From Pseudomonadota bacterium (GTDB lineage Bacteria > Pseudomonadota > Gammaproteobacteria > Acidiferrobacterales > UBA6901), in assembly GCA_021785795.1 (NCBI GenBank), contig JAJYEK010000020.1, positions 1 to 46,123 on the forward strand: a DNA stretch of 46,123 bases, written 5' to 3'. The notes below the pieces were generated by a model. That model was not told the DNA's origin, did no database searches, and saw nothing but the letters and a program-made list of their open reading frames with translations. Within the stretch, counting starts at the first letter, position 1, and every line of letters starts with the position of its first letter. Below are positions 18,241 through 29,399 of this stretch, one piece after another. A program made the position numbers and the translations under genes.

Positions 18241-19737
18241 ATGGGTCACGAAATTCTGATGGTTGTGGATGCGGTATCGCGCGAAAAAGGCGTGGAACGC
18301 GAGGTCATTTTCCAGGCGCTGGAAGCCGCTCTGGCAACGGCCACGCGCAAACGCTACCGGGAAGATGTCGAGGTCCGGGTATCGATACATCGTGACAGCG
18401 GTGTCTACGACACCTACCGCCGCTGGGAAGTGCTGCCGGACGAGATTGAGGCGATCGAATTTCCCGATCGCCAGACGCGGCTGGCGGAGGCGCTGGCCCG
18501 CGACCAGCAGGCGGTTGTGGGGGGGTTCGTGGAAGAGCCCCTGGAGCCGGTGGAGTTCGGACGCATCGCTGCCCAGGCCGCCAAGCAGGTGATTGTTCAG
18601 AAGGTGCGGGAGGCGGAGCGCGAGCAAATCGTCAATCAGTTCAAGGAACGCAAGGGCCAGCTCGTGACCGGTGTCGTCAAGCGCATGGAGCGGGGTGACG
18701 CGATCGTCGATCTGGGCGCGGCCGAGGCTCTGCTGTCCAAGTCGGCGATGATTCCGCACGAAGGGTTGCGCCCGGGTGACCGCATTCGCGCTTACCTCGA
18801 CGATGTCTATTCGACGCCACGCGGCCCACAGCTGTTTCTGAGCCGTACAGCACCGCAATTGCTGGTCGAGCTGTTCAAGCTTGAAGTGCCTGAAGCTGGC
18901 GAAGGGCTGATCCAGATCCATGGCGCGGCGCGTGATCCGGGCCTGCGTGCCAAGATCGCGGTGAGTTCCAAGGATCCGCGCATCGATCCCATCGGTGCCT
19001 GCGTCGGCATGCGTGGCATGCGTGTGCAGAGCGTCTCGAATGAGCTCGCCGGCGAGCGCGTGGACATCATTCAGTGGTCCGCGGAGCCCGCGCAGTTCGT
19101 GATCAACGCGCTGGCCCCGGCCGAGGTCCAGTCGATCGTTGTGGATGAAGAACTGCACAGCATGGACGTGATTGTCGACGAGAGCCAGCTGTCGCAGGCT
19201 ATCGGACGGGGCGGGCAGAACGTGCGTCTTGCCTCGGAGATGACCGGCTGGGAGCTCAACATCATGACCGAGGAGGCTGCGAGCGAAAAAGGAGCGAGCG
19301 AGGCCGCTGCCGCCCAGCAGCTGTTCATGGAACAGCTCGACGTCGACGAGAACGTGGCTGCGGTTTTGGTGCGCGAAGGGTTCACCAGTCTGGATGAGGT
19401 TGCCTACGTGCCGAAGCAGGAGATGATGGCCATCGAGGGTTTTGACGACGAGCTGGTCGAAGAGCTGCGAAGCCGCGCACGCGATGTTCTGCTGACGAAG
19501 GCGATTGCGCTCGAGGAAAAGATCGACATGGCCGAGCCGGAGAAGGATCTGCTGGAAGTCGAAGGCATGGACGAGCATACGGCGCGCCTGCTGGCGAGCC
19601 ATGGCATCAAGAACATGGAAGAGCTTGCTGAGCAGTCCGTCGACGACCTCATGGAAATCAAGGGCTTTGATGAAGATCAGGCACGGCAGCTCATTATGGC
19701 CGCTCGTGCTCCGTGGTTCGACAAACCCCAAACCTAG
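18241..19737 (+). CDS. nusA: transcription termination/antitermination factor NusA
   Basis: RNA polymerase-associated factor that controls pausing, termination and rRNA antitermination. Domains in order are the N-terminal polymerase-binding domain (about 1-125), S1 (around GQLVTGVVKRMERGDAIVDL) and KH1 and KH2 (IGACVGMRGMRVQSVSNELA; SQAIGRGGQNVRLASEMTGW). Two acidic C-terminal repeats follow, each with a helix-hairpin-helix core, as in other Proteobacteria with the long form. ATG 18241 is preferred over 18217: it gives MGHEILMVVDAVSREKGV, the usual NusA N terminus, with GGGGG just upstream. Confidence 0.97.
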   Translation: MGHEILMVVDAVSREKGVEREVIFQALEAALATATRKRYREDVEVRVSIHRDSGVYDTYRRWEVLPDEIEAIEFPDRQTRLAEALARDQQAVVGGFVEEPLEPVEFGRIAAQAAKQVIVQKVREAEREQIVNQFKERKGQLVTGVVKRMERGDAIVDLGAAEALLSKSAMIPHEGLRPGDRIRAYLDDVYSTPRGPQLFLSRTAPQLLVELFKLEVPEAGEGLIQIHGAARDPGLRAKIAVSSKDPRIDPIGACVGMRGMRVQSVSNELAGERVDIIQWSAEPAQFVINALAPAEVQSIVVDEELHSMDVIVDESQLSQAIGRGGQNVRLASEMTGWELNIMTEEAASEKGASEAAAAQQLFMEQLDVDENVAAVLVREGFTSLDEVAYVPKQEMMAIEGFDDELVEELRSRARDVLLTKAIALEEKIDMAEPEKDLLEVEGMDEHTARLLASHGIKNMEELAEQSVDDLMEIKGFDEDQARQLIMAARAPWFDKPQT

Positions 19738-19749
19738 GCCGGAATGCTT

Positions 19750-22248
19750 ATGTCCGAAACTACCATAAAAAGCTTCGCTGCCCAGATTGGCGTTACGGCG
19801 GACAAGCTGATCATGCAGCTTGTCGCAGCCGGCATTGACGGCAAGGGCGTCGATGGTAGCCTGAGTGACGAAGAAAAGATGACGCTGCTCACTTATCTGC
19901 GTACGCATCATGGCGGTGCCGAGGCGGGAACCAAGAAGATCACGCTCAAGCAGAAATCGGTAAGTCAGATCAAGCAGAGCACGCGGCTCGGTCCGTCCCG
20001 CACGGTTCAGGTCGAGGTTCGAAAGAAGCGCACGTTCGTCAAGCGCAGCGCGATCGAAGAGGTGGGTGCGCCCGAGACGGAGGAGAGTCAGGAGTTGGCA
20101 GAGACCGTTGCTGCGGTCCCGGTGCCCGTCTCCATCGCGGAGCAGCCGTCTGCCGCCCTGTCCGCCGAGGCGGCCGCGCTTGCGCCGGCCGTGGAGGCGG
20201 CAGCCATTGCTGCCGAGGCGCCGGCAGTGGCGGCGGCCGAGGCGCCTGAGGCGCCCAAGCCTGCTGCGCCGCCCGCTGAAGCCCCTGCCAAGGAAGCTAA
20301 GAAGCCGGCTGCCCGTCCGGAGAAGTTCAAGAAGGGCGAGAAGCCGGGCGAGTGGCGTGAAGGGCATGCACGCGAGCGGTCGGAACTTCATATTGCAGAT
20401 GCCAAGAAGCTGCGGCGCAAACCGAGGCCGCTTGCGAAAAAGCCGATCCAGACCAGCATGTCCGGCCAGCACGCCTTCGAAATGCCCACCGAACCGATAG
20501 TGCACGAGGTGCTTCTGCCGGAGACCATTACTGTGGCCGAGCTTGCGCAGAAGATGTCGGTCAAGGGTGTCGAGGTCATCAAGGGCCTGATGCAGCTCGG
20601 CATGATGGTGACCATCAATCAGGTGATCGATCGCGACACCGCGACGGTCGTGGTGGAAGAAATGGGGCACGTCGCCAAGATCGCCAGGCCGACCGATCCC
20701 GAGGCTCTTCTCGGTGGCGCGAAGACCGAGGGTGTGGCCGAGCCTCGTCCGCCAGTGGTGACCGTAATGGGTCACGTCGATCATGGCAAGACATCGCTCC
20801 TCGACTACATCCGCAAGACCAAGGTGGCAAGTGGCGAGGCGGGTGGAATCACCCAGCATATCGGAGCCTATCACGTCGAGACCGCGAAGGGCGTGGTCAC
20901 CTTTCTCGATACGCCGGGCCACGAGGCCTTCACCGCCATGCGCGCTCGTGGCGCCAAGGCGACGGACATCGTGGTTCTCGTGGTGGCGGCGGACGATGGC
21001 GTCATGCCACAGACGATCGAAGCGATTCATCATGCCCGCACCGCCGGCGTGCCCATGGTGGTGGCCGTCAACAAGATCGACAAACCCGGTGCGGAACCGG
21101 AGCGCGTCAAGCAGGAGCTGGTGGCACAGCAGGTAGTGCCCGAGGAATGGGGTGGCGAGGACATTTTTGTGAACGTTTCGGCCAAGACCGGACAGGGTAT
21201 CGATGACCTGTTCGATGCGGTGCTGCTGCAGGCAGAACTGCGAGAGCTGAAGGCGGTGAGAACTGGCCCGGCAGCCGGTCTGGTGATCGAGGCGCGCCTG
21301 GATAAGGGGCGCGGCCCGGTGACGACCGTGCTGGTGCAGCAGGGCACCCTGCGCAAGGGCGACGTGATACTGGCCGGTCATGAGAGCGGACGGGTGCGCG
21401 CCATGACCGATGAAAACGGGCGTGCAGTCAAGGAGGCGGGGCCGTCCATACCGGTGGAGGTTCAGGGGCTCTCGGGAGTGCCGAACGCCGGAGACGAGGT
21501 GGTGGTGGTGGAGAGCGAGCGCAAGGCGCGCGAAATCGCGCTGTATCGGCAGGGCAAATTCAAGGATGTCCGGCTCGCGCGGCAGCAGGCTGCCAAACTC
21601 GCGAATGTCTTCCAGCAGATGCAGGAGGGCGAAGTCAAGACGCTGCATCTCGTCATTAAGGCGGATGTGCAGGGTTCGGTCGAAGCGCTCACCGAAGCGC
21701 TCGAGAAGCTGTCGACGGCCGAGGTGAAGGTAAATGTCATTCACGGCATGGTGGGCGGGATCAGCGAATCGGATGTGAATCTGGCGCGCGCCTCCCAAGC
21801 GGTCATCATCGGCTTCAATGTGCGCGCGGATTCCGGTGCACGCCGGCTGATCGAATCGGAAGGCGTGGATGTGCACTATTACAACGTGATCTATGACGCC
21901 GTGAATGACGTCAAGGCAGCGCTCACTGGCATGCTCAAGCCGCAGTTCAAGGAAGAAGTTGTCGGGCTAGCCGAGGTGCGGGAAGTATTCCGGGCCCCCA
22001 AGATCGGGTCGATCGCAGGCTGCTATGTCACAGAGGGTGTGGTGCGCCGTAACCGTCCGGTGCGTGTGCTCCGCGACAATGTCGTGATTTTCCAGGGCGA
22101 GATCGATTCGCTGCGTCGTTTCAAGGACGACGTCGCAGAGGTGAAGTCCGGCCTGGAGTGTGGAATTGGCATCAAGAACTACAACGACATTCACGTCGGC
22201 GATCAAATCGAGATATTCGACAAGGTCGAGGTTGCCCGGTCACTGTAG
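19750..22248 (+). CDS. infB: translation initiation factor IF-2
   Basis: GTPase that brings fMet-tRNA to the ribosome and promotes subunit joining; the initiator tRNA it uses is encoded earlier in this window. An N-terminal IF2_N domain (about 1-50) is followed by a long Ala/Pro/Glu/Lys-rich linker (about 100-200) and a second IF2_N-type domain (around [20 protein letters not shown]). The G domain has GHVDHGKTS at about 341, DTPGHEAF and NKID. Domains II, III and the fMet-binding domain IV follow. Two in-frame ATGs lie six bases apart (19744 and 19750); the second fits homology ([14 protein letters not shown]). Confidence 0.97.
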   Translation: MSETTIKSFAAQIGVTADKLIMQLVAAGIDGKGVDGSLSDEEKMTLLTYLRTHHGGAEAGTKKITLKQKSVSQIKQSTRLGPSRTVQVEVRKKRTFVKRSAIEEVGAPETEESQELAETVAAVPVPVSIAEQPSAALSAEAAALAPAVEAAAIAAEAPAVAAAEAPEAPKPAAPPAEAPAKEAKKPAARPEKFKKGEKPGEWREGHARERSELHIADAKKLRRKPRPLAKKPIQTSMSGQHAFEMPTEPIVHEVLLPETITVAELAQKMSVKGVEVIKGLMQLGMMVTINQVIDRDTATVVVEEMGHVAKIARPTDPEALLGGAKTEGVAEPRPPVVTVMGHVDHGKTSLLDYIRKTKVASGEAGGITQHIGAYHVETAKGVVTFLDTPGHEAFTAMRARGAKATDIVVLVVAADDGVMPQTIEAIHHARTAGVPMVVAVNKIDKPGAEPERVKQELVAQQVVPEEWGGEDIFVNVSAKTGQGIDDLFDAVLLQAELRELKAVRTGPAAGLVIEARLDKGRGPVTTVLVQQGTLRKGDVILAGHESGRVRAMTDENGRAVKEAGPSIPVEVQGLSGVPNAGDEVVVVESERKAREIALYRQGKFKDVRLARQQAAKLANVFQQMQEGEVKTLHLVIKADVQGSVEALTEALEKLSTAEVKVNVIHGMVGGISESDVNLARASQAVIIGFNVRADSGARRLIESEGVDVHYYNVIYDAVNDVKAALTGMLKPQFKEEVVGLAEVREVFRAPKIGSIAGCYVTEGVVRRNRPVRVLRDNVVIFQGEIDSLRRFKDDVAEVKSGLECGIGIKNYNDIHVGDQIEIFDKVEVARSL

Positions 22249-22258
22249 CTGGGGCCAG

Positions 22259-22633
22259 ATGCGCAAACAGACAGGCAGAACCCGCCGGGTGGCAGAATTG
22301 CTGCAGAGGGAGCTTGCGGTTTTGATTCCGCGCGAGCTCAGCGATCCGCGGCTCTCACAGATGACGCTCACGGGCGTGGATGTCGCGCCCGACCTGTCGC
22401 ACGCCAAGGTCTATATTACCCAGTTGAGCGGTGCGGCGAATGCCCCGGCAACGCTGGCGATGCTGAACGGGGCCGCGGGTTTCCTGCGGCATATCCTGCG
22501 CGGGCGCCTGGAACTGCGGGTCATTCCCGAACTCCGGTTTCTGTACGACGAGTCGGTGGAACGTGGCGCTGAAATCTCGCGCCTCATTGAGAGCGCACGC
22601 GCGGCCGATGGCGGCGGGAAGAAGCGCGGTTAA
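22259..22633 (+). CDS. rbfA: ribosome-binding factor A
   Basis: Late-stage 30S assembly factor with a single KH-like fold, also tied to cold adaptation. The 124-residue protein has the family motifs: RRVAELLQRELAVLI near the N terminus, LSDPRL, and LRFLYDESVERGAEISRLI near the C terminus. The frame runs upstream into infB, but ATG 22259 gives the standard start MRKQTGRTRRVAE. It lies 10 bases after infB and 23 before truB. Confidence 0.95.
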   Translation: MRKQTGRTRRVAELLQRELAVLIPRELSDPRLSQMTLTGVDVAPDLSHAKVYITQLSGAANAPATLAMLNGAAGFLRHILRGRLELRVIPELRFLYDESVERGAEISRLIESARAADGGGKKRG

Positions 22634-22656
22634 CGTGCCGCCCGGACGATAATCGC

Positions 22657-23619
22657 ATGGAAAAGGCAGTTGGTGGAGCCGTGCGCCGGGTCCGGCGCAA
22701 TTCGCGTGAGGTGAGCGGCATACTGCTCCTGGACAAGGCGCCCGGACTGACTTCAAACCGCGCCCTGCAGGAAGCGAGAAGCTTCCTGGAGGCCCGCAAG
22801 GGCGGCCACACGGGCAGTCTTGATCCGCTCGCGACCGGCCTGCTGCCCCTGTGTTTCGGAGAGGCGACCAAGTTTTCGCAGTTTCTGCTCGATGCCGACA
22901 AGACCTATTGGACCGTCTTGCGTCTCGGACAGGAGACGTCGACGTATGATGCCGAGGGTTCGGTTGTTGCATCGCGGCCGGTGACGGTAGACCGCTCCCA
23001 GATCGAGGCGGTATTGGCGCGATTTGTCGGAGAGATCCGCCAGACCCCGCCCGTCTACTCGGCGATCAAGCAGGGCGGTCAACCGCTATACAAGCTTGCC
23101 CGTGCCGGCGTGACGGTCAACCCGGTGCCTCGGACTGTGGTAATCCACCGGATTCGCCTGCTTGACTGGCAGGACGACCGCGTGGAGTTGGAGATACGTT
23201 GCAGCAAGGGTACCTATGTGCGCAGCCTTGCCCATGATCTTGGCCAGGCACTGGAGTGCGGTGCCCATGTCGCGCAGCTACGGCGACTGGCGCTGGGCGG
23301 GTTCCGGGTGGAGGATGCAGTGAGCATGGAGCGCCTGCGGGCGTTGCCGGGGCCGGAAGAACGCGCAGCCCTGCTGCTGCCCGGTGACCGTGCCGTGGAC
23401 CGGTTTCTGCCTCTCACGCTGTCGGCCAACGCGGCCTATTATCTATGCCAGGGACAGGCGGTTTTTGCGGGCCAAGGGCATGCTCCGGGCACAGTACGGC
23501 TGTACGAGGCTCATGGCCGGTTCCTGGGCCTGGGGGAGGTGCTGGATGATGGCCGGGTTGCTCCGCGGCGGCTGGTCAGTTTTCCGGAACGACCTGAAAA
23601 TACGACAGAAAGCGGTTGA
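22657..23619 (+). CDS. truB: tRNA pseudouridine-55 synthase TruB
   Basis: Makes pseudouridine 55 in the T loop of tRNAs. The 320-residue protein has the catalytic motif GHTGSLDPLATGLLP, with Asp56 as nucleophile, followed by the motif ending in ADKTYW. RNA-binding segments include SKGTYVRSLAHDLG, and a C-terminal PUA-like region follows. The N terminus is about ten residues longer and more basic than usual (RRVRRNSR). The rpsO promoter overlaps its stop codon. Confidence 0.96.
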   Translation: MEKAVGGAVRRVRRNSREVSGILLLDKAPGLTSNRALQEARSFLEARKGGHTGSLDPLATGLLPLCFGEATKFSQFLLDADKTYWTVLRLGQETSTYDAEGSVVASRPVTVDRSQIEAVLARFVGEIRQTPPVYSAIKQGGQPLYKLARAGVTVNPVPRTVVIHRIRLLDWQDDRVELEIRCSKGTYVRSLAHDLGQALECGAHVAQLRRLALGGFRVEDAVSMERLRALPGPEERAALLLPGDRAVDRFLPLTLSANAAYYLCQGQAVFAGQGHAPGTVRLYEAHGRFLGLGEVLDDGRVAPRRLVSFPERPENTTESG

Positions 23620-23644
23620 GGTGCGGTTGCGCCGCGGTTAGAAT
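23616..23644 (+). promoter_or_regulatory. sigma-70-type promoter of rpsO
   Basis: TTGAGG and TAGAAT are separated by 17 bases. The -35 overlaps the truB stop codon. This lets rpsO-pnp be transcribed independently of the nusA operon, as in E. coli. The leader would be about 45 bases. Confidence 0.65.
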
Positions 23645-23697
23645 ACCGCCCCTCAACGTCATATCGACCGAAAAATGGAGTAACGAGGTACGTATCG

Positions 23698-23967
23698 ATG
23701 ACCCTCAAGGCGGAACAGAAGGCCAAGATAGTGCAGGAATACGGCATGGGCAAAGGCGACACGGGATCGCCGGAAGTCCAGGTTGCGCTGTTGTCGGCGC
23801 GTATTGATGATCTTTCCGGGCATTTTCAGACCCACAAACAGGACCATCATTCACGCATGGGGCTGTTGCGGATGGTGAGCAAGCGCAGGAAATTGCTCGA
23901 CTACCTGAAAGATGTGGACGGAAACCGCTACCGGCAGCTGGTGGCCCGCCTCGGGTTGCGCAAGTAA
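23698..23967 (+). CDS. rpsO: 30S ribosomal protein S15
   Basis: Primary 16S rRNA-binding protein of the central domain of the 30S subunit. At 89 residues it is full length. It has the signature [17 protein letters not shown] and the basic segment [20 protein letters not shown] that contacts rRNA. In E. coli S15 represses its own translation through a leader pseudoknot; the sequence between the promoter and ATG is short, so that cannot be judged by eye here. It is followed 165 bases later by pnp. Confidence 0.97.
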   Translation: MTLKAEQKAKIVQEYGMGKGDTGSPEVQVALLSARIDDLSGHFQTHKQDHHSRMGLLRMVSKRRKLLDYLKDVDGNRYRQLVARLGLRK

Positions 23968-24132
23968 GCATTTCTCTCCGGGCGTCCGGCCGGTGCCAGG
24001 CGTTTCCGGTCGTGTCTCTATATATGTACGACGGCGGGTCGTGGTGTGGTCGGTCTTCCACCCTGCGCCGCAATGGCTTTTCCGGGGCTTCGGCCACTGG
24101 CTTCTGGCACCACCTAGATTGAGGACCCAGCT

Positions 24133-26223
24133 TTGAAAATCGTGAAGAAATCGTTCCAGTACGGCGATCATGCGGTTACCATCGAAACCGGCGAGATCGC
24201 TCGCCAGGCCAGCGGCGCCGTCATGGCCAGCATGGGCGACACGGTTGTGCACGTGACCGTTGTCGGCATGCGGGACGGCAAGCCCGGCCAGGACTTTTTT
24301 CCGCTCACCGTCGACTACCAGGAACGCACCTACGCGGCAGGCCGGATTCCGGGCGGTTTCTTCAAACGCGAAGGTCGCCCTTCCGAGAAGGAAATCCTCA
24401 CCTCCCGCCTCATCGACCGTCCGATCCGTCCGCTGTTCCCGAAGGGTTTTAAGAACGAAGTCCAGGTAATTGCCACCACCATGTCGATAGATCCGGATAT
24501 CGATCCGGATGTCGTTGCCATGATCGGGACTTCGGCGGCCCTGGCACTGTCAGGCATGCCGTTCAATGGGCCCATCGGTGCGGCACGTGTCGGTTATCGA
24601 GACGGAAAATATTTGCTGAATCCCGGCAACAAGCAGCTTGCCGATTCCCAGCTCAACCTGGTGGTTGCCGGAACGGAAGCGGCAGTCCTGATGGTCGAGT
24701 CGGAGGCGTCCGGTCTTTCCGAAGAAGTGATGCTCGGCGCGGTGCTGTTCGGGCACGAGCAGCTGTGCACGGCGATCCGGGCGATACGGGAGCTGGCACA
24801 GGAAGCGGGCGTTACCCCGTGGGACTGGCAGCCGCCGGCCGATAATACGGGTCTTGCCGAGAGCGTGGCAAAGCTTGCCGAGGCGGACATCACCGCCGCC
24901 TACCAGATCCGCGAAAAGCTTGCTCGCCAGGATCGGATGAACGCGATCCGGGAACGTGTGCTGGCCGAGCTGACCAGCGCCGACAGCGCTCCCGCCGATG
25001 TCGAAGCGGTCAAGAACGTCATCAAGAAGCTCGAGAAGAAGGTTGTGCGCGGCCGCATTCTGGCCGGAGAACCGCGCATCGATGGACGCGACACACGCAC
25101 TGTGCGCCCGATAACAATACGCACGGGCGTGCTTCCGCGCACCCACGGTTCGGCGCTGTTCACGCGCGGCGAGACCCAGGCCCTGGTCGTCACCACCCTT
25201 GGGACCGGGCGCGATGCCCAGATCATCGACGCGCTCGAAGGCGAACGCAAGGAGCCGTTCCTGCTGCATTACAACTTCCCTCCGTCCTGCACCGGGGAAA
25301 CCGGCCGCGTCGGCAGTCCCAAGCGGCGCGAGATCGGACATGGCCGTCTCGCAAAGCGTGCCATCGCGGCGGTGCTGCCGGACATGGCTGATTTTCCGTA
25401 TGTGCTGCGCGTCGTTTCCGAGATCACGGAGTCGAATGGATCTAGCTCGATGGCTACCGTATGTGGAGCCACTTTGTCGCTGATGGATGCGGGTGTGAAG
25501 ATCAAGGCGCCGGTAGCCGGCATAGCGATGGGGCTGATCAAGGAGCAAGACCGGTTTGCAGTCCTGACCGACATCCTCGGCGATGAGGATCACCTCGGCG
25601 ACATGGATTTCAAGGTTGCCGGCACGGTCAACGGGGTCACTGCCTTGCAGATGGACATCAAGATCGAGGGGATCAACCAGGAAATCATGGATGTGGCGCT
25701 GAAGCAGGCTAAAGAGGCGCGGATGCACTTGCTGAAGATCATGCATGATGCAATTCCGGCGCCGCGCGCGGAAATGTCGGAATATGCGCCGCGGATCATC
25801 ACATTCAAGATTAATCCCGAGAAGATCCGCGACGTCATCGGCAAGGGCGGTGCTACCATACGTGCCTTGTGCGAGGAGACCGGCGCGACCATCGACATCG
25901 AGGACGATGGTACCGTCAAAATTGCTTCGGTCGACAACGCTGCCGGACAGGAGGCGCGTCGCCGCATCGAACAGATCACGGCCGATGTCGAGGTTGGAAA
26001 GATCTATCAGGGAAAGGTCGTCAAGCTCATGGATTTCGGGGCATTTGTCACCATCCTTCCGGGACGCGACGGTCTGGTCCATATCTCGCAGATCTCCCAC
26101 GAACGCGTTGAAAACGTCAGCGACAAGCTGACTGAAGGCGAGAATGTGCGGGTCAAGGTGCTTGAAATCGACAAGCAAGGTCGTATCCGTCTGAGCATGA
26201 AGGCGGTCGAAGAGCAGGCCTGA
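24133..26223 (+). CDS. pnp: polynucleotide phosphorylase, TTG start
   Basis: 3'-to-5' phosphorolytic exoribonuclease that degrades mRNA with RNase E and a helicase. The 696-residue protein has two RNase PH domains joined by an alpha-helical domain. The first contains [20 protein letters not shown]; the second contains the active-site region near [23 protein letters not shown] domain ([20 protein letters not shown]) and an S1 domain ([20 protein letters not shown]) follow. The start is TTG, supported by GAGGA seven bases upstream and by the usual N-terminal sequence [11 protein letters not shown] weak start on a gene known for feedback control is worth noting. Confidence 0.97.
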   Translation: MKIVKKSFQYGDHAVTIETGEIARQASGAVMASMGDTVVHVTVVGMRDGKPGQDFFPLTVDYQERTYAAGRIPGGFFKREGRPSEKEILTSRLIDRPIRPLFPKGFKNEVQVIATTMSIDPDIDPDVVAMIGTSAALALSGMPFNGPIGAARVGYRDGKYLLNPGNKQLADSQLNLVVAGTEAAVLMVESEASGLSEEVMLGAVLFGHEQLCTAIRAIRELAQEAGVTPWDWQPPADNTGLAESVAKLAEADITAAYQIREKLARQDRMNAIRERVLAELTSADSAPADVEAVKNVIKKLEKKVVRGRILAGEPRIDGRDTRTVRPITIRTGVLPRTHGSALFTRGETQALVVTTLGTGRDAQIIDALEGERKEPFLLHYNFPPSCTGETGRVGSPKRREIGHGRLAKRAIAAVLPDMADFPYVLRVVSEITESNGSSSMATVCGATLSLMDAGVKIKAPVAGIAMGLIKEQDRFAVLTDILGDEDHLGDMDFKVAGTVNGVTALQMDIKIEGINQEIMDVALKQAKEARMHLLKIMHDAIPAPRAEMSEYAPRIITFKINPEKIRDVIGKGGATIRALCEETGATIDIEDDGTVKIASVDNAAGQEARRRIEQITADVEVGKIYQGKVVKLMDFGAFVTILPGRDGLVHISQISHERVENVSDKLTEGENVRVKVLEIDKQGRIRLSMKAVEEQA

Positions 26224-26249
26224 GGCAGGCGGCAGCATAGTCGTGCGGG

Positions 26250-26272
26250 AAGGGGGCTCGCGCCCCCTTTTT
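26250..26272 (+). terminator. strong intrinsic terminator after pnp
   Basis: GGGGGC and GCCCCC form a perfect stem with a four-base loop (TCGC), extended by A:T pairs and followed by TTTTTGTTT. It lies about 30 bases after the pnp stop. Confidence 0.9.
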
Positions 26273-26371
26273 GTTTGCCCGGGCCCCTTGGCGACGCTCA
26301 TCCTCCCCCAAGATTGCGATCCGCCGCCGGGCCACGGTAAGCCGGCCCCGCAGCAGCTGCGGGCGCGCGGT

Positions 26372-27388
26372 TCACGGCCTGGCGATGAGCTGCTGTGCCA
26401 GGAACTGGGGGATGTGCTCTTCCAGCCAGAAGCGCGGCCGTCCTGGCCAGCGACCGGCGATGAAGCCGACATGGCCGCCGCGCGCAGGGACCTCGAGGGT
26501 AACGTGCGGGGACAGCTCGTGCGCTGGCGGAATGGACTCGCGCGACAGGAAGGGATCGTCAGCAGCATGCACAATCAGCGTGGGAACGGCAATATGCCGC
26601 AGATAGGGCCGTGAGCTTGATGCGGAATAATAATGCTCCGCGTCCGTGAAGCCGTGCAGCGGTGCGGTGACGGCGTCGTCGAATTCGTGAAAGGTATGTG
26701 CTGCGGCCGCGGCGGCAGCATTGAATGGCGGTATTTTCCCCCGGAACTTGCGCCGTAGCGAGCGTCGGAGGCTCGAGAGCAAGTGGCGCCGGTACAGGCG
26801 CGAGAATCCCCGGTTCAGCTGCTGCGCCGAGTCCTCCAGGACAAACGGAATTGATACCGCCGCCGCCGCGTAAAGCCCGGCAGCGGCGCCGGTTTCGCCC
26901 AGCCATTTGAGCAATACGTTGCCGCCCAGCGAGTAACCGACTGCAGCAAGGGGTGTGCGAGGTTCTCGATCCCGCAGGGTTCGGACGAGAAAGGCCAGGT
27001 CGCCGGTGTCGCCCGAGTGGTATCCGCGTGCGAGCCGGTTTGGCTCGCCGCTGCAGCCTCGGAAGTGCATGACGAGGGGCCGCATGCCCCGCTTCTGCAG
27101 TGCTGTGAACATGCCGCGTGCGTAGGGCGACTGGGAGTTGCCTTCCAGTCCGTGGAGAATGATGACGACCGGAGCCCTGCCCGAGGCGCTCCAGTCGAGG
27201 TCTATGAAGTCCCCGTCAGGGAGTTCGAGACGCTCGCGCAGAGGATGGATGCGCGGACGCATCCGGAACAGCGGCGACCACAGCGTCTGGGCGTGCCGCC
27301 CCGAGCACCACCATGCCGGTTCGAAGCTGCGGTCCCCTGCGGCGATGCCATCAAGTGTCGCCCTGAAGCTGCTTGACGATCTCTTCAT
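26372..27388 (-). CDS. yheT: YheT-like alpha/beta hydrolase
   Basis: Predicted esterase or lipase-type hydrolase of the COG0429 group; substrate unknown. The 338-residue protein has the family entry motif [14 protein letters not shown], the oxyanion segment [16 protein letters not shown] and the nucleophile elbow [14 protein letters not shown] later Asp (HAADDPFL) and His (GGHVGFIAG) complete the triad. The ATG lies 38 bases inside the 3' end of acs in another frame, so the two are likely co-transcribed. No better start with a good ribosome-binding site was seen. Confidence 0.9.
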   Translation of the reverse strand: MKRSSSSFRATLDGIAAGDRSFEPAWWCSGRHAQTLWSPLFRMRPRIHPLRERLELPDGDFIDLDWSASGRAPVVIILHGLEGNSQSPYARGMFTALQKRGMRPLVMHFRGCSGEPNRLARGYHSGDTGDLAFLVRTLRDREPRTPLAAVGYSLGGNVLLKWLGETGAAAGLYAAAAVSIPFVLEDSAQQLNRGFSRLYRRHLLSSLRRSLRRKFRGKIPPFNAAAAAAAHTFHEFDDAVTAPLHGFTDAEHYYSASSSRPYLRHIAVPTLIVHAADDPFLSRESIPPAHELSPHVTLEVPARGGHVGFIAGRWPGRPRFWLEEHIPQFLAQQLIARP

Positions 27389-29363
27389 TTTCCAGGGTGG
27401 AGGTGTCCTGGGTTATGGGTATCCCGCGTGCGATGTCGCGCAGCAGACGGCGCATGATTTTCCCCGAGCGTGTCTTCGGCAGGCTGTCCGCATAGCGGAT
27501 GGTCTCGGGCTTGGCGATCGGCCCGATCTGCTGTGCCACCCAGGCGCGCAGTTCCTGGGTCAGCTGCTCCGCCGAATCTGCCGCGGGACGCGTGCCCCGC
27601 GTGACGACAAAGGCAAATATCGTTTCGCCCTTGGTCTCGTCCGGCTTCCCAACTACGGCGGCCTCGGCAACGCGCGGATGGGCAACGAGCGCCGACTCGA
27701 TTTCCATCGTGCCGAGCCGGTGACCGGATACCTTGAGCACGTCGTCGGATCGCCCCAGGATCCAGAAATAGCCATCACGGTCCCGGTGTGCGGTATCGCC
27801 GGCGACATAAAGCTGTCCGCCATACTCGCCCCAGTATGTATCCCGGTAGCGCTTGTCGTTTCCCCACACGGCGCGCAGCATCGATGGCCAGGGCCTGCGA
27901 ATCACGAGCTGTCCGCCTTGATAAGGGTCGGTGATGCTGCGGCCTTGGGCGTCGACGATATCGGCATCTATGCCCGGAAGCGGCAGGGTGCACGATCCCG
28001 GCTTGGTGGTGATTGCGCCGGGGACCGGTGCAATCATGATCGCCCCGGTTTCCGTTTGCCACCAGGTGTCTACTATCGGGCAGCGTTCGTGCCCGATGAC
28101 GCGATGGAACCACATCCAGGCCTCGGGGTTGATGGGCTCCCCGACGGTGCCGAGCAGCCGCAGCGAAGACAGGTCGTACCGGGCAGGAAAGGATTCACCG
28201 AGTTTCATGAGCGAGCGTATCGCAGTCGGTGCAGTGTAAAAGATGGTGACGTGATGGCGCGCGCAGATGCTCCAGAAACGGCCGGCATCGGGCACCGTGG
28301 GGGCGCCTTCGTACATGAGCACCGTAGCCCCGCAAGCGAGCGGTCCGTAGGCGATATAGCTGTGTCCGGTCACCCAGCCGATGTCCGCGGTGCACCAGAA
28401 TACGTCCGAGTTGCGGATGTCGAAAACCCACTTCATGGTCGCAGCCACGACCACCAGGTAGCCCGCGCTGGCGTGCTGGATGCCCTTGGGTTTGCCGGTG
28501 GAGCCGGAGGTATAGAGCAGGAACAGCGGGTGTTCACTGTCGACCCATACGGGCTCGCAATCATCCGCAACCCCAGCCTCCGCCTCGTGCCACCAAATGT
28601 CGCGGCCGTGCTGCATGCCGACCGGTTTGCCGGTCCGGCGGAGCACGAATACCGTCTCGATGCTCCGGCATCCCTCGGAGAGGGCGGTGTCGCACGCGGC
28701 CTTCAGTTCGATGATCTTTCCGCCACGGTAGCCGCCGTCGGCGGTGATGACCGCACGGGCACTGGCATCCTCGATGCGGTTGCGCAGTGACCCGGACGAG
28801 AACCCGCCGAACACCACCGAGTGGATTGCGCCGATGCGGGCACAGGCAAGCATGGCGACCACGGCTTCGGGTACCATTGGCATATAGATGACAACGCGGT
28901 CACCAAGGCCGATGCCGCGCGCTTTGAGGGCGTTGGCGAAGCGACAGACCTGCCGGTGCAGCTCGGCATAGCTGATGCGGCGGACATCCCCAGGTTCGCC
29001 TTCGAACAGGATGGCTGTCTTATCGGCGTTTCCCGCAAGGTGGCGGTCCAGGCAGTTGAACGACACATTGAGCAGGCCGCCGCCGAACCAGCTGTAGTAG
29101 GGTGCGCGGGAATCGTCGAATGCCACGGTGAAGGGCCGGCGCCACTGGATCTCCTCGCGTGCGAGGCTTGCCCAGAACGCCACCGGGTCACGCTCCGCCG
29201 CCTCCCGCAAGGCCTGATAGGCCTCCAGGGATTTGACCTGTGCCTCGGAACTGAAACTCGCCGGAGGAGGGAATCGGCGATCTTCGGTCAGGATGGAATC
29301 GATATTATCGGTGGCCGCGGTCTGCGGTTTGCCCGCTTTTCCGGTTGTGTCCGAGCCTGACAT
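27351..29363 (-). CDS. acs: acetyl-CoA synthetase
   Basis: Converts acetate, ATP and CoA to acetyl-CoA via acetyl-AMP. The 670-residue protein has the ATP-binding loop [15 protein letters not shown] and the acetate-pocket region [15 protein letters not shown], then [11 protein letters not shown] and [15 protein letters not shown]. The catalytic Lys lies in [16 protein letters not shown] at about residue 635, the site that protein acetyltransferases modify in related enzymes. Length and spacing fit Acs rather than the longer propionyl-CoA-specific forms. It is 36 bases downstream of an unrecognised gene and overlaps the yheT start. Its product feeds the citrate synthase encoded at 40.8 kb. Confidence 0.96.
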   Translation of the reverse strand: MSGSDTTGKAGKPQTAATDNIDSILTEDRRFPPPASFSSEAQVKSLEAYQALREAAERDPVAFWASLAREEIQWRRPFTVAFDDSRAPYYSWFGGGLLNVSFNCLDRHLAGNADKTAILFEGEPGDVRRISYAELHRQVCRFANALKARGIGLGDRVVIYMPMVPEAVVAMLACARIGAIHSVVFGGFSSGSLRNRIEDASARAVITADGGYRGGKIIELKAACDTALSEGCRSIETVFVLRRTGKPVGMQHGRDIWWHEAEAGVADDCEPVWVDSEHPLFLLYTSGSTGKPKGIQHASAGYLVVVAATMKWVFDIRNSDVFWCTADIGWVTGHSYIAYGPLACGATVLMYEGAPTVPDAGRFWSICARHHVTIFYTAPTAIRSLMKLGESFPARYDLSSLRLLGTVGEPINPEAWMWFHRVIGHERCPIVDTWWQTETGAIMIAPVPGAITTKPGSCTLPLPGIDADIVDAQGRSITDPYQGGQLVIRRPWPSMLRAVWGNDKRYRDTYWGEYGGQLYVAGDTAHRDRDGYFWILGRSDDVLKVSGHRLGTMEIESALVAHPRVAEAAVVGKPDETKGETIFAFVVTRGTRPAADSAEQLTQELRAWVAQQIGPIAKPETIRYADSLPKTRSGKIMRRLLRDIARGIPITQDTSTLENEEIVKQLQGDT

Positions 29364-29399
29364 CAGCGGGCTAATTGCAATTGATGGAGAAGCGGCGGG

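Noticed and set aside
18190..21876. 1228-codon open frame antisense to nusA and infB
   Set aside because: It is a mirror of two certain genes in high-GC DNA. Its product is rich in His, Arg and Leu in the way typical of antisense frames and matches no family I know.
24550..26574. 674-codon open frame antisense to pnp
   Set aside because: Shadow of pnp; no start signals and no domain-like pattern.
27138..28790. 550-codon open frame antisense to acs
   Set aside because: Shadow of acs; low-quality composition and no ribosome-binding site.
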